Below, piece after piece: positions 52,445-61,571 of a DNA stretch of 64,000 nt. Origin of the DNA: Alcaligenes parafaecalis (GTDB taxonomy: Bacteria; Pseudomonadota; Gammaproteobacteria; Burkholderiales; Burkholderiaceae_B); contig NZ_JAPKNA010000001.1 of assembly GCF_026344135.1 (NCBI RefSeq), positions 1,240,001 to 1,304,000 of the forward strand. Direction: 5' to 3'. The position numbers and the translations under genes are program-made. Below the pieces are notes generated by a model. That model was not told the DNA's origin, did no database searches, and was given only the letters and a program-made list of their open reading frames with translations. Each line of letters starts with the position of its first letter. The stretch's first letter is position 1.

Positions 52445-52543
52445 GACACCTTCTCCACGGTTGGTGATCGGCTGTTCCAGCATACCGAAAGAAACAAGAC
52501 TGGCGCCAGTACGCCATCATTTACAGAATTAGAAAGGGGGTCC

Positions 52544-53359
52544 ATGACAATGATGCGTCAACTCAATCATTACCGCTGGCTATTGCTGGGACTCTTGCCG
52601 CTAGCCAGTCTGGCTCAAGCCCAAGTCAGCGTGCCAAACTCTGCCCCCTTGCCTGACACGGACACGGTCGTCTCGTCGCCTTACACCTTGCAGATTACCC
52701 CCTACGCCTGGATCACCGGCTTGTCCGGGGAGTCCTCCCCCTTCAAACGCGCACCCTCTCTGGATATTGAGAAGTCCTTTTCAGATGTGCTGCACGATCT
52801 GCGTGCGGCTGCCTTTCTAAATGTCTGGGCGCGACGCGACCGCTATGTGCTCAATGGCGACCTGCTCTACGTGAACACGCGGGAAAGTGAAGTGGTCGGT
52901 GGCCTGCCCTTGGTGGGAGCCGCAGAAGGAACGGTGGACACGCGTCTTTTCATGGCAACGCTGCAAGGGGGATACCGTGTCTATGACTCCGAACAAGCCA
53001 GCGTGGATGCACTGGCCGGTTTTTCATTTTGGGATATCCGTACCCGTGCTCACCTGAGCACAGCAGGCCGAACCCGGCACCATCAGGAAAGCTTTAGCTG
53101 GGTTGACCCCACTATCGGGCTGCGTGCCTTTTATCGCTTTACCCCTGAACTTTCCACTCAGGCCCAGGTCCATCTGGGGGGCTTTGATGTGGGCTCACGC
53201 CTCAGCTATCAGGCCACCCTGACCCTGAACTACGACCTGTCGGACAATTTCTCTGTGGCTGCCGGGTACAAGATGTTGAATGTGAACTATCGCCGCTCTG
53301 GCCATATTTTTGACACGCGCATGTCCGGGCCGGTAATCGGTCTGACCTGGCGTTACTGA
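52544..53359 (+). CDS. Outer-membrane beta-barrel protein, function unknown
   Basis: A 271-residue precursor with a signal peptide (WLLLGLLPLASLAQA, about 10-24) and alternating beta-strand pattern, ending GPVIGLTWRY with a terminal aromatic residue as in outer-membrane barrels. LQITPYAWITGLSGESS near the start of the mature part is shared with a family of uncharacterised outer-membrane proteins. GGGGG precedes the ATG at 52544; ATGs two and three codons in are alternatives. Confidence 0.78.
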   Translation: MTMMRQLNHYRWLLLGLLPLASLAQAQVSVPNSAPLPDTDTVVSSPYTLQITPYAWITGLSGESSPFKRAPSLDIEKSFSDVLHDLRAAAFLNVWARRDRYVLNGDLLYVNTRESEVVGGLPLVGAAEGTVDTRLFMATLQGGYRVYDSEQASVDALAGFSFWDIRTRAHLSTAGRTRHHQESFSWVDPTIGLRAFYRFTPELSTQAQVHLGGFDVGSRLSYQATLTLNYDLSDNFSVAAGYKMLNVNYRRSGHIFDTRMSGPVIGLTWRY

Positions 53360-53414
53360 TCCCGCCCAAGACTCACGCCCCATCGCGTGACCCTGCTATT
53401 TTTTGGATGATTTT

Positions 53415-54539
53415 GTGTTTCAAGTCGCTGCCCTTGTTTTTGCCCTGTATGTCGCTTGGCGACTGATCAAACCCCTGAAGATCAAACCCTGGATCAAGTG
53501 GCTGCTCAGTGCCTTGGCTGTTGCCGCCACCTTGCATCACTACACGGTTGCCCTGTTCTGGGGCACCCGCGCCTCTCCGGAAGTTCCTGCTCAAGTCATC
53601 ATGGTTCTGGGCTGGGCCTTTGGTGCCGTCTTGCTGGCGGCCTGCTTCACCTTGCTGACCGATCTGGCTGGCCTGGTGATGCGCGTCTTGTACAAACCCG
53701 CCGGACTGATTCTGCTGCGCTCTCCTGCCTTGCGGGGAGTGCTGGGTGTGGCGGCAATCAGCCTGTCGGCGCTGGGCGTCTGGCAGGCGGTGAAAGTACC
53801 CGAGATCAAATCCATTGAGGTACAGCTAAAGGGCTTGCCTGCCAGCCTGGATGGTTTCAAGCTGGTTCAACTGACAGACCTGCACGCCAGCCGTTTGCTG
53901 CAAGGCCCCTGGATTCAGGCCATCGTGGACAAGACCCAAGCCCTGAACCCTGATCTGATCGTGATTACCGGCGACCTGGTCGATGGCACCGTCGCCGCGC
54001 GCCGTAACGATGTCGCCCCTTTGCAGGCGCTCTCCGCTCCACAAGGCGTCTATGTGATTGCGGGCAATCACGAGTACTACACCCAATATCAGCCCTGGAT
54101 AGAACACTTCAACAGCCTGGGCCTGCGCTTGCTGCTGAATGAGCACAGCATCATCCAACAGGGCGATGCGGCTTTTGCCTTGGCCGGTATTACGGACAAA
54201 TCAGCCGCAACACATGGTCAGCCTCTGCCCGATATCGCCGCTGCGGTAGCAGGAATTCCGTCAGGCATGCCCATCATCATGCTGGCCCACCGCCCGGACA
54301 CCGCCAAAGAAAGTGCCGCGGCTGGAGCAGCCTTGCAGCTTTCCGGTCATACCCACGGCGGTCATATTGTGGGCATGCACAAGATTGTGCAGATGGCCAA
54401 CGACGGCTATGTGGGTGGGCTATATCAAGTAGGTGATATGAAGCTGTATGTCAGCTACGGAGCAGGCTTGTGGGCGGGCTTCCCGCTGCGTCTGGGACGC
54501 GCCTCAGAAATCACCTTGATTACCTTGCGGGCTTCCTGA
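53415..54539 (+). CDS. Membrane-anchored metallophosphoesterase (YaeI/LpxG-like)
   Basis: A protein of about 374 residues with three to four N-terminal helices and a C-terminal calcineurin-like phosphoesterase domain. Metal-binding motifs are QLTDLHASR, TGDLVDG, GNHEYY, HRPD and SGHTHGGH. Such proteins hydrolyse phosphodiesters; some cleave UDP-diacylglucosamine, but this one cannot be assigned. There is no in-frame ATG near the start: a GTG at 53415 has GGAT upstream, and a TTG at 53403 is the alternative. Confidence 0.82.
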   Translation: MFQVAALVFALYVAWRLIKPLKIKPWIKWLLSALAVAATLHHYTVALFWGTRASPEVPAQVIMVLGWAFGAVLLAACFTLLTDLAGLVMRVLYKPAGLILLRSPALRGVLGVAAISLSALGVWQAVKVPEIKSIEVQLKGLPASLDGFKLVQLTDLHASRLLQGPWIQAIVDKTQALNPDLIVITGDLVDGTVAARRNDVAPLQALSAPQGVYVIAGNHEYYTQYQPWIEHFNSLGLRLLLNEHSIIQQGDAAFALAGITDKSAATHGQPLPDIAAAVAGIPSGMPIIMLAHRPDTAKESAAAGAALQLSGHTHGGHIVGMHKIVQMANDGYVGGLYQVGDMKLYVSYGAGLWAGFPLRLGRASEITLITLRAS

Positions 54540-54569
54540 AGTCCATCTCTCAAGGCCTGAACGCCCCCA

Positions 54570-55346
54570 TCACGACACGCTGCGCAGCGCCCTTCGACAC
54601 AGGCGCTGTACAGCGGCACTCTCCGGCGACTGCGCCAGCCACTGAGCACATAGATCACGCACCCACTGCGGCTGATCCTTGGCGGCATCGTTCAAATAAT
54701 TGGCCACGGAATCCTGCACATACACACTGCTATCACGGTACAGAGCATCCAGAATCGGCAACATGCGTTCAGGCTCCTTTTTCAGAATAGCAATATGTGC
54801 GCACCACACTCCCCGAGGGCGCAGAGCTTCACACGCAAAGCGACGCAGATACTCCGAGTCTGAACGCGCCCACTGCTGCAAGTTCTGAATCGACACATCC
54901 AGCTCAGCCACCAAGTGCGGGCGTACCGCCATCCAGGCCCATTCACGCACACCAAAATGCGGATCATCAGCCAAGGGACGCAGTGTCTCCAGGCGCTGGG
55001 ACACGCTTAATGATTCGCGCGCTCCCACCATAAAGCAGGCCCAGCCACGCACCACATCAGCCGGGTGCGCGAGGCAACGTGTCCAGGCCATCTCGCCATA
55101 GGTTTCCAGCAAGTACTCTCCTACGGCTTTCATGCGCTTGAGAATACCCAGTTCGGCCAAGGTGGCGATCTGCTGCACGCCCTGCTCATCCATGTCGGGG
55201 AAAACCGTTGCCACCAGCACACGCTGATCAATAGCCAAGGACTCGGTCAACGTAGCGCCCTGAATTTCCCCCTTGGACAGGGCCAGCAAAATATCAGCCG
55301 GTATGTCCGCAACCCTGGCATAAGCCTTGCGGTTTTCTGTACTCAT
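54570..55346 (-). CDS. DNA alkylation repair protein, AlkC/AlkD-like HEAT family
   Basis: A 258-residue all-helical HEAT-like protein resembling alkylpurine DNA glycosylases of the AlkC/AlkD group. Family-like segments are VREWAWMAVRPHL, WARSDSEYLRRFACEALRPRG and YVQDSVANYLNDAAKDQPQW. Such enzymes excise 3-methyladenine. The ATG at 55346 overlaps the marR stop by 4 bases (ATGA), so it is translationally coupled to marR; the frame is open to 55439 but that part overlaps marR. Confidence 0.82.
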   Translation of the reverse strand: MSTENRKAYARVADIPADILLALSKGEIQGATLTESLAIDQRVLVATVFPDMDEQGVQQIATLAELGILKRMKAVGEYLLETYGEMAWTRCLAHPADVVRGWACFMVGARESLSVSQRLETLRPLADDPHFGVREWAWMAVRPHLVAELDVSIQNLQQWARSDSEYLRRFACEALRPRGVWCAHIAILKKEPERMLPILDALYRDSSVYVQDSVANYLNDAAKDQPQWVRDLCAQWLAQSPESAAVQRLCRRALRSVS

Positions 55347-55831
55347 GATGCCTGCTCTCCATGGGCGGCTTTGTTTAACAGGGCGCTTAGCTGCGTGCAT
55401 TCGGTCTCGGACAAATGCTGGAACAATTGGCCTATCCACCGGGCGTGGGTTCCTACCAGCGTCTTGGCCAACTCCGCCCCCTGAGGACTGAGTTTCACCA
55501 TGACGGAACGCCGGTCCGTCTCGGCTGCAAAGCGCTGCACCAAGCCCGCTTTCAGCAGCCCATCAACCAGAGTTGTGACGGTTGCTCGCGTAACGCCTGC
55601 CCGTTCAGCCAGGATGTGGGAGGGCATGCCGTCTGGTGCCTCTTCCAGCAGGAATAAAAGCACAAAACGGGCTTCGCTCAAGCCATGGGGGGCCAACAAG
55701 GCGGCGCAGTCTTTATCGATACGAGCAGACAAGGACAGAAGTTGAAAACACAGAGACATGCCCTGCACGTTAGCGCCCTTCTGCTGCTCGGCATGCGAGA
55801 GCAAAGCCTGATATTTCGCTTCCAGTTTCAT
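55343..55831 (-). CDS. MarR-family transcriptional regulator
   Basis: A 162-residue winged-helix regulator: helical dimerisation ends flank the HTH PSHILAERAGVTRATVTTLV and wing AAETDRRSVMVKLS. It is the first gene of a two-gene operon with the alkylation repair gene. A perfect 21-bp palindrome directly upstream of the start codon suggests autorepression. The ligand is unknown. Confidence 0.92.
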   Translation of the reverse strand: MKLEAKYQALLSHAEQQKGANVQGMSLCFQLLSLSARIDKDCAALLAPHGLSEARFVLLFLLEEAPDGMPSHILAERAGVTRATVTTLVDGLLKAGLVQRFAAETDRRSVMVKLSPQGAELAKTLVGTHARWIGQLFQHLSETECTQLSALLNKAAHGEQAS

Positions 55832-55837
55832 AGTTCG

Positions 55838-55858
55838 ACATCAAATTATTTGATGTCA
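55838..55858. promoter_or_regulatory. 21-bp palindrome, candidate MarR operator
   Basis: GACATCAAAT (55838-55847) and ATTTGATGTC (55849-55858) are perfectly inverted around one base, 6 bases upstream of the marR ATG. A possible promoter, TTCAAT-17-AATAAT (minus strand, about 55871-55844), would put the -10 inside it. Confidence 0.78.
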
Positions 55859-56166
55859 AATCTTAATATTGAAGCCCATTAAAAACAAGAAAAATAAAGG
55901 AAGTCTCCTGGTAGAAAATAAACGTGGGCGAATTTCGCATCATGCCAACTCAATTCACAAAGCGGAATATGCCCAGGTAGTAAGGAGTCCATCAGCAAAG
56001 ACAGCCGATTTTTTGACTAAAGAGTGTCGCCAAAATTCGACAATGCCAAATTTTAAGCTTGATGCTTACGAGAGAGGCTCACGCATGCGGTAAGGTATAA
56101 GGCTGGCCGGGCAACAGGCCCGCCACCGATTATCAGCAGCACACATGGAATCCGATTACCAGCATC
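55859..56166. other. marR / alaA intergenic region, no gene seen
   Basis: AT-rich at the marR side. A TTGACT at 56014-56019 could be part of an alaA promoter. Short open frames here lack ribosome binding sites and family features. Confidence 0.35.
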
Positions 56167-57450
56167 ATGAATAGCATCAAGAAATCGAGCAAATTGGCGA
56201 ATGTTTTGTACGATATTCGCGGCCCCATCATGGACCGGGCCAAGCAGATGGAAGACGAGGGCCAACAACTGATCAAGCTGAATATCGGCAACTTGGCGGT
56301 ATTTGGTTTCGACGCCCCGGAAGAAATTCAGCTCGACATGATCCGCAACTTGCCCAATTCCTCGGGCTACTCGGACAGCAAAGGTATTTTTGCAGCGCGT
56401 AAAGCTGTCATGCACTACACCCAGGAACAAGGGATCAAGGGCGTGACGCTGGAAGACGTGTACCTGGGTAATGGCGCATCGGAACTGATTGCCATGGCCA
56501 CCAACGCCTTGCTGGACGATGGTGACGAACTGCTTTTGCCCATGCCCGACTACCCGCTCTGGACTGCAGTGACCAGCTTGTCAGGCGGCACACCCGTGCA
56601 TTATCTGTGCGATGAAGCCAATGGCTGGATTCCCGACCTGGACGATATACGCGCCAAGATCACACCGCGCACCAAGGGTCTGGTCGTGATCAACCCAAAT
56701 AACCCCACTGGCGTGCTCTACCCCGACTCGGTCCTGCAAGCCCTGGTCGATATTGCCCGTGAATTCAATCTGGTGCTGCTGGCTGACGAAGTCTACGACA
56801 AGGTCTTGTTCGATGACATGAAGCACACTGCCATGGGCAGCCTGTCCAACGATGTGCTGACCTTGACCTTCAACTCCCTGTCCAAGAGCTACCGCGCCTG
56901 CGGTTACCGGGCTGGCTGGTTGGTGATTTCCGGCGATAAAAAAGCCGGTGCCGATTACATCGAAGGTCTGAGCATGCTGGCCAACATGAAGCTGTGCGCC
57001 AACGTGCCCGGCCAATGGGCCATTCAGACCGCCTTGGGCGGCTATCAAAGCATCAATGACCTGGTTTGCGAAGGCGGACGCCTGCGTCGCCAACGTGATC
57101 TGGCGTACGAGCTGATCACCGCGATTCCAGGGGTAAGCTGCGTCATGCCCCACGCGGCGCTATACATGTTCCCGCGTCTGGACCCCGAGATTTACCCTAT
57201 CAAGGACGACCGTCAGTTCTTCCTGCAACTGCTGGAAGCCACCCGCGTGATGCTGGTTCAGGGCACGGGCTTTAACTGGCCGCATCCAGACCACTTCCGC
57301 ATGGTATTCCTGCCACACGAACCGGACCTGCGTGAAGCGATCAACCGCATGGCCAAGTTCCTGAAGGACTACCGCATCAAGCACGGTACAGAACGACCTG
57401 AATTTGCTCAGGCAACCCTGCCTGCCGTGGGTAGCGCCGAAGCCGTGTAA
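56167..57450 (+). CDS. alaA: Alanine (glutamate-pyruvate) aminotransferase, AlaA type
   Basis: A 427-residue class I PLP aminotransferase like E. coli AlaA (YfbQ), making alanine from pyruvate and glutamate. It has LNIGNLAVFGFDAPEEI near the N-terminus, YLGNGASELIAMA, INPNNPTGVLYP, the PLP lysine near 240 in FNSLSKSYRACGYRAGW, and the C-terminal FRMVFLPHEPDL. It has its own terminator. Confidence 0.94.
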   Translation: MNSIKKSSKLANVLYDIRGPIMDRAKQMEDEGQQLIKLNIGNLAVFGFDAPEEIQLDMIRNLPNSSGYSDSKGIFAARKAVMHYTQEQGIKGVTLEDVYLGNGASELIAMATNALLDDGDELLLPMPDYPLWTAVTSLSGGTPVHYLCDEANGWIPDLDDIRAKITPRTKGLVVINPNNPTGVLYPDSVLQALVDIAREFNLVLLADEVYDKVLFDDMKHTAMGSLSNDVLTLTFNSLSKSYRACGYRAGWLVISGDKKAGADYIEGLSMLANMKLCANVPGQWAIQTALGGYQSINDLVCEGGRLRRQRDLAYELITAIPGVSCVMPHAALYMFPRLDPEIYPIKDDRQFFLQLLEATRVMLVQGTGFNWPHPDHFRMVFLPHEPDLREAINRMAKFLKDYRIKHGTERPEFAQATLPAVGSAEAV

Positions 57451-57494
57451 GCCCGCAAGCAATGGGCTGGCGACATCGCCAGGCTCTACCGCTA

Positions 57495-57530
57495 TAAAAA
57501 AACGCCTGATGCCATCGCATCGGGCGTTTT
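57495..57530. terminator. Terminator between alaA and the LysR gene
   Basis: AAAACGCC-T-GATGC pairs with GCATC-G-GGCGTTTT, with A and T runs on both sides, between convergent genes. Confidence 0.88.
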
Positions 57531-57554
57531 GCTTTCCAAGCCTCTGATCCGCAT

Positions 57555-58469
57555 TCAGGTTTTCACAGATTTCTTGTTGATCAGATTCTGGATCTCGTCC
57601 AGGAACTTCAAGGCTGGGCCGGGCAAGCGGCCAAAGCGGCGGTAATAGGTAGAAAAGCGCCGCTCCTGATTCATGCCTTCCACCATGATTTCCTGCACCA
57701 TACCGGCCTGCAATTCAGCCAAATACATGGGGCGGCCCAGCCAACTAATAAAACCGGATTGCGTAACCAGGCTTTTCAATAAGGGAATGGACAAACTGGA
57801 AACCGTGACCGTAGGTGCAGACAAGCCTTCATCCAGAAACAGGGCCATCAAACGATTGTGTGGCTCGGTATTTTTAGGCACGAAGCACCAACGCTCCTGC
57901 AGCAAATCTTCCATCGTCACTTGCGGCCTGGACAATAAAGGATGCTGCGCCCCCACCACCACCCGCATGGTTTCGCTCCATTTCTCGTCACCGGCAACGG
58001 TGCGCTCGGTTTCTATGGTTTCAGGCGCAATCAGCAAGTCCAGATGGTAGTTCTCCAACTTTTCTACCAGACCATTCCAGATCCCTTCCGTGACCTCGAT
58101 CTCTATCCCCGGCCAGCGATCCAGATAGGCCGCAATCGCCGTGGGCGCAAAAATGGCTGAGGTTCCCGCTGTCACTCCAATACGCAACACCCCGGTAGCC
58201 AAACCCCGTAGGCGATTCATCTCATTGCGGGCAATTTGCTCTTCCTGACTCAGTGTTTGCGCATGTGGTGCCAAGGCCGTGCCAAATGCCGTCAAACGCA
58301 TGCCTCCCGAATGACGCTCAAACAGAGGCTCCCCAACCGCCTCCTCCAGGCGCTTGATGATGCGGCTCAAGGCAGGCTGCGTCAGGTTCATTTTGTCGGC
58401 GGCTCGACCTAGGGATCCAGTCTCGACCACCGCCAAAAAAGCGCGTAGTTCATTCAAGTTGTAGACCAT
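57555..58469 (-). CDS. LysR-family transcriptional regulator
   Basis: A 304-residue LysR regulator with an N-terminal HTH, NELRAFLAVVETGSLGRAAD and NLTQPALSRIIKRLEEAVGE, and a periplasmic-binding-like effector domain. The frame is open to 58583, but the ATG at 58469 gives the family start; its Shine-Dalgarno is poor. It is divergent from a ketopantoate reductase-like gene and an aromatic acid transporter gene, which it probably regulates. Confidence 0.92.
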   Translation of the reverse strand: MVYNLNELRAFLAVVETGSLGRAADKMNLTQPALSRIIKRLEEAVGEPLFERHSGGMRLTAFGTALAPHAQTLSQEEQIARNEMNRLRGLATGVLRIGVTAGTSAIFAPTAIAAYLDRWPGIEIEVTEGIWNGLVEKLENYHLDLLIAPETIETERTVAGDEKWSETMRVVVGAQHPLLSRPQVTMEDLLQERWCFVPKNTEPHNRLMALFLDEGLSAPTVTVSSLSIPLLKSLVTQSGFISWLGRPMYLAELQAGMVQEIMVEGMNQERRFSTYYRRFGRLPGPALKFLDEIQNLINKKSVKT

Positions 58470-58503
58470 ACCAAACTGTAATGACTTCACCCTTAAATAG
58501 CAA

Positions 58504-58515
58504 TATTCAGGAATA
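58504..58515. promoter_or_regulatory. Small dyad in the LysR / reductase divergent region
   Basis: TATTC-AG-GAATA is a perfect dyad 35 bases upstream of the LysR ATG. It could be part of the LysR site; short, so uncertain. Confidence 0.35.
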
Positions 58516-58567
58516 CCCCTCGCTCCTACACTATCGAAAAAAAGATCAATCCTTGGGGGACAACAAC

Positions 58568-58621
58568 ATGCTTGAACTAGCACACCACCTGGCCATCACG
58601 CGCCACGTATTCCTTTTTTAA
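58568..58621 (+). CDS. Possible 17-residue leader ORF
   Basis: A short ORF (MLELAHHLAITRHVFLF) has an excellent Shine-Dalgarno, GGGGGA, at 58555-58560, seven bases upstream. It ends 46 bases before the reductase gene, and a GATGGC/GCCATC hairpin (58624-58648) lies between. It could be a leader peptide, or the remnant of an eroded gene. Confidence 0.4.
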   Translation: MLELAHHLAITRHVFLF

Positions 58622-58667
58622 AAGATGGCCTGCCTTGCGCAAGCCATCCGCTTTCATCTTCCAAACC

Positions 58668-59603
58668 ATGAACACAGCAACCATGAAAATTTGCATTGGT
58701 GGCGGCGGAGCTATGGGCAGCCTGTTTGCGTGGCAGCTCTGGCGCTCCGGTGCCCAAGTCCATATTTATGACCCCTGGGTCGAACATGTACAGGCCATAC
58801 AGGCACAGGGTCTACGGGTGGATTACGCCCAGGGCCAGGACAGAGCAATGATTTCTGCCAGTACCGACGCAGGCGAGATTGGCCCCTGTGACGTCTTGAT
58901 GATTTTTGGGAAATTCCATCAGACCGAAGCCCTGATTCAGGCCTGTCAGCCTGTGCTCCGACCCGACACCCTGATCCTGACCTTGCAAAACGGCCTGGGC
59001 AATATCGAGATTCTGAAAGCCGCCAACCCTCGGCATCGCCTGGCTTTTGGCCTGACCACCCTGACCAGTGAGCTACATGGCCCGGGCCATATCGAGTCCA
59101 GCTACAGCGGCATGGGCGAGACATTTTTCTGGCCCTTGGACGGACAGATCAGCAGCATCGAAACCCGCCTTGGCCACTTGCTCAGCAGCCCTATCGGCAC
59201 CATGAGCCTGGACGCGCAAATTGAACTGCGTATCTGGAAAAAACTGGTGATCAATTGCTGCCTGAACACCGTCTGCGCCCTGGCCAACAGCAATGTGGCC
59301 CAGGTCGCGTCCACAGAAGGCGTCTGGCAACTGTTCGAGAACATCATCAGTGAAATCGTGACCCTGGCAGCCATGAAAAAAATCCCGCTCACACGTGATA
59401 TGGCCTTGTCGTATTTAAGCCAAGTGTGTGAGGACGCTGCGGATCACTTCCCGTCCATGGTGATGGACATACGGCGTGGCAAACGCACCGAGATCGACTG
59501 TCTGAATGGCGCCATCGTCCAGCAGCTTAAAACGCGTGGCATCCCTGCACCCTGCAATGAGACGGTGACCTCGCTCATCAATGTTTTAGAGGCGCGAGCC
59601 TGA
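58668..59603 (+). CDS. 2-dehydropantoate 2-reductase (ketopantoate reductase) family protein
   Basis: A 311-residue NADPH-dependent reductase of the ApbA/PanE family. It has the nucleotide motif ICIGGGGAMGSLFAWQL, LILTLQNGLGNIEIL, the catalytic lysine region ELRIWKKLVINCCLNTVCAL, and the FPSMVMDIRRGKRTEIDCLN C-terminal signature. Start could be 58668 or 58683; neither has a good Shine-Dalgarno. Next to an aromatic acid transporter and LysR gene, it may reduce a catabolic 2-oxo acid rather than serve pantothenate synthesis. Confidence 0.87.
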   Translation: MNTATMKICIGGGGAMGSLFAWQLWRSGAQVHIYDPWVEHVQAIQAQGLRVDYAQGQDRAMISASTDAGEIGPCDVLMIFGKFHQTEALIQACQPVLRPDTLILTLQNGLGNIEILKAANPRHRLAFGLTTLTSELHGPGHIESSYSGMGETFFWPLDGQISSIETRLGHLLSSPIGTMSLDAQIELRIWKKLVINCCLNTVCALANSNVAQVASTEGVWQLFENIISEIVTLAAMKKIPLTRDMALSYLSQVCEDAADHFPSMVMDIRRGKRTEIDCLNGAIVQQLKTRGIPAPCNETVTSLINVLEARA

Positions 59604-59645
59604 ATACCCAAAAGAAACCATAAAAAGCACTATCAGGAGGAAATA

Positions 59646-60947
59646 ATGGCTGGAACGACTTACTCGGGCGCTGCTTGGCCAGTGCCCACCCGCATCACCT
59701 TACGAGTTGTATTTCTGTGTTTTTTAGCCATCTTGTTTGAAGGCTACGACGTCGGCGTCATGGGGGCGATCTTACCTGCCCTGGCGGCTGATAAAGCGTG
59801 GGAACTGACACCACTGGAGCTGGGCGCACTAGGCAGCTACGCCTTGCTGGGCATGTTTTTTGGCGCACTGGCCATAGGCACACTCAGTGATATGGTCGGC
59901 CGCAAGAAAATGCTGATTCTGTGTGTGGCGGGGTTCTCCCTGTCCATGGCAGGCGCAGCCTGGGCTCCCACTCCGACTGTCTTTGGCATCTTCCGCTTTT
60001 TAGGAGGGCTGGCGCTGGGTGGTGTGATTCCTGTCGCTGCGGCCTACACCATCGAGTTTTCGCCCCCGCAGCGCCGTAGCCTGAACTATGGCCTGATGTA
60101 CTCAGGCTACTCCTTGGGAATTTTATCCTCGGCCCTGTTTGCCATCTGGCTACTGCCCCAGTTTGGCTGGCGAGAAGTCGTCGCCGTGGGTGCCCTGCCT
60201 ATTATCTCCGTCCCCTTTTTGATCAAGTTTCTGCCTGAATCACTGGATTACTTGCAGACCAAAGGACGTCACACAGAGGCCTTGGCGCTGGCAAACAAGC
60301 TGGGCATGAACGCCCTGCCCGTCGCCAGCACTACCGAACCGGTACAAGCCAACTGGCGCAGTGTGCTGCGAGCCATCTTTGGCCCCGGCTATCTGCGTGC
60401 CACCGTCTGCTTCTGGATGGCCCTGTTTTTCGGCATGATGCTGGTCTATGGCCTGAACACCTGGCTGCCGCAAATCATGCGCCAGAACGGTTTTGATCTG
60501 GGCTCCAGCCTGATGTTCCTGGTGGTATTCAGCCTGGCCTCGGCCATCGGTGGTGTATTCCTGGGAAGCCTGGCGGATCGCAGCGGCCCACGCCGTATTG
60601 TCTTCCTGTTTTACCTGCTGGGTGGCCTGGCAATTCTGGGCCTGATGCTGGGGAATTCACTGGTGACCAACTACATTCTGGTGGCGCTGGCGGGCATAGG
60701 CAGTATTTCCACGTCCCTGATTCTGACGGGCTATCTGACCAACTACTACAGCCCCCATGCGCGTGGCACGGCAACCGGCTGGGCAATGAGTTTTGCCCGC
60801 CTGGGGGCTGTTTGTGGTCCGCTGGTAGGGGGCTATATCGGTAATCTGGGCTTGGCCGTAAGCTGGAACTTTATTGTGTTCTCGGTGGCAGGCCTGGGGG
60901 CGGCATTGATGGTAGCCGCCATTCCGGCTCGCCCGGCGGGGGAGTAG
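59646..60947 (+). CDS. MFS transporter, aromatic acid:H+ symporter (AAHS) family
   Basis: A 433-residue MFS importer of the PcaK/BenK type. The first helix carries FEGYDVGVMGAILPALAAD, the conserved aspartate motif of AAHS; GTLSDMVGRKKMLILC is the loop 2-3 motif, and SLADRSGPRRIVFLF is its repeat. A strong AGGAGG lies 6 bases before the ATG. It is 42 bases downstream of the reductase gene, likely the same operon. The likely substrate is an aromatic or other organic acid. Confidence 0.88.
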   Translation: MAGTTYSGAAWPVPTRITLRVVFLCFLAILFEGYDVGVMGAILPALAADKAWELTPLELGALGSYALLGMFFGALAIGTLSDMVGRKKMLILCVAGFSLSMAGAAWAPTPTVFGIFRFLGGLALGGVIPVAAAYTIEFSPPQRRSLNYGLMYSGYSLGILSSALFAIWLLPQFGWREVVAVGALPIISVPFLIKFLPESLDYLQTKGRHTEALALANKLGMNALPVASTTEPVQANWRSVLRAIFGPGYLRATVCFWMALFFGMMLVYGLNTWLPQIMRQNGFDLGSSLMFLVVFSLASAIGGVFLGSLADRSGPRRIVFLFYLLGGLAILGLMLGNSLVTNYILVALAGIGSISTSLILTGYLTNYYSPHARGTATGWAMSFARLGAVCGPLVGGYIGNLGLAVSWNFIVFSVAGLGAALMVAAIPARPAGE

Positions 60948-60983
60948 ACCTATGCGTGACCCTGCACCAGCCGATCTCATTTT

Positions 60984-61571
60984 TTAATCGGATTCACTAC
61001 CCGGCAAGGCTGCCAGCACGGCAGCCTGCATGGTTTGCGCAAATGCCGTTTCACCCACGGCACGGCTGATCATGCCTGTGCCCAGCATGGCCGCAAACAA
61101 GAGCATGACTTGTTCTTCGGACTGCTCGGCACCGGCCTGCAGCGCAACCGCCCGGAACTGCTCGAACAGGCTCTCCACCCCTTCGCTATAAACCGCAGTG
61201 GTCTGGGCATCCGAAGGCGAACTGCTGGCCAATGATGAAAAGGCCAGAATCGGGCAGCTTTGGGTTTGGGGACGGTGCTTGAAGTAACGCCGCATCAAGG
61301 CTTGAAAACCCTGCACCGCATCCTGTTCATAACGCTGATTGATCCGTTCCCAGGAATCAAAGGACTGCGTAAACGCAAAGCGTGACGCTTCCTCAACCAG
61401 GGCCTCTTTGGACGCGAACTGCTTGTAAAAAGCGCCTGCCGTCAGGCCAGCATCTTTCATGATGTCGCCAATCGAGACCCCTTCCACCCCCTGTTTGCGA
61501 AACAGTCGGCAAGCCGTTTCCAGCACCCGCTCACGGTTTCGTTCGGCCTGCTCACGCGAGACTCGCCCCAT
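60984..61571 (-). CDS. TetR-family transcriptional regulator
   Basis: A 195-residue TetR regulator with the N-terminal HTH VEGVSIGDIMKDAGLTAGAF followed by YKQFASKEALVEEA, and a helical ligand domain. SCPILAFSSLASS in the middle is often seen in TetR proteins next to lipid or acyl-CoA genes. Its ATG directly follows the MaoC stop (TGA-ATG), so the two are cotranslated. It likely represses its own operon. Confidence 0.92.
   Translation of the reverse strand: MGRVSREQAERNRERVLETACRLFRKQGVEGVSIGDIMKDAGLTAGAFYKQFASKEALVEEASRFAFTQSFDSWERINQRYEQDAVQGFQALMRRYFKHRPQTQSCPILAFSSLASSSPSDAQTTAVYSEGVESLFEQFRAVALQAGAEQSEEQVMLLFAAMLGTGMISRAVGETAFAQTMQAAVLAALPGSESD

Noticed and set aside
55869..56093. A 74-codon open frame between marR and alaA
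   Set aside because: Starts at TTG without a ribosome site and has no recognisable feature.
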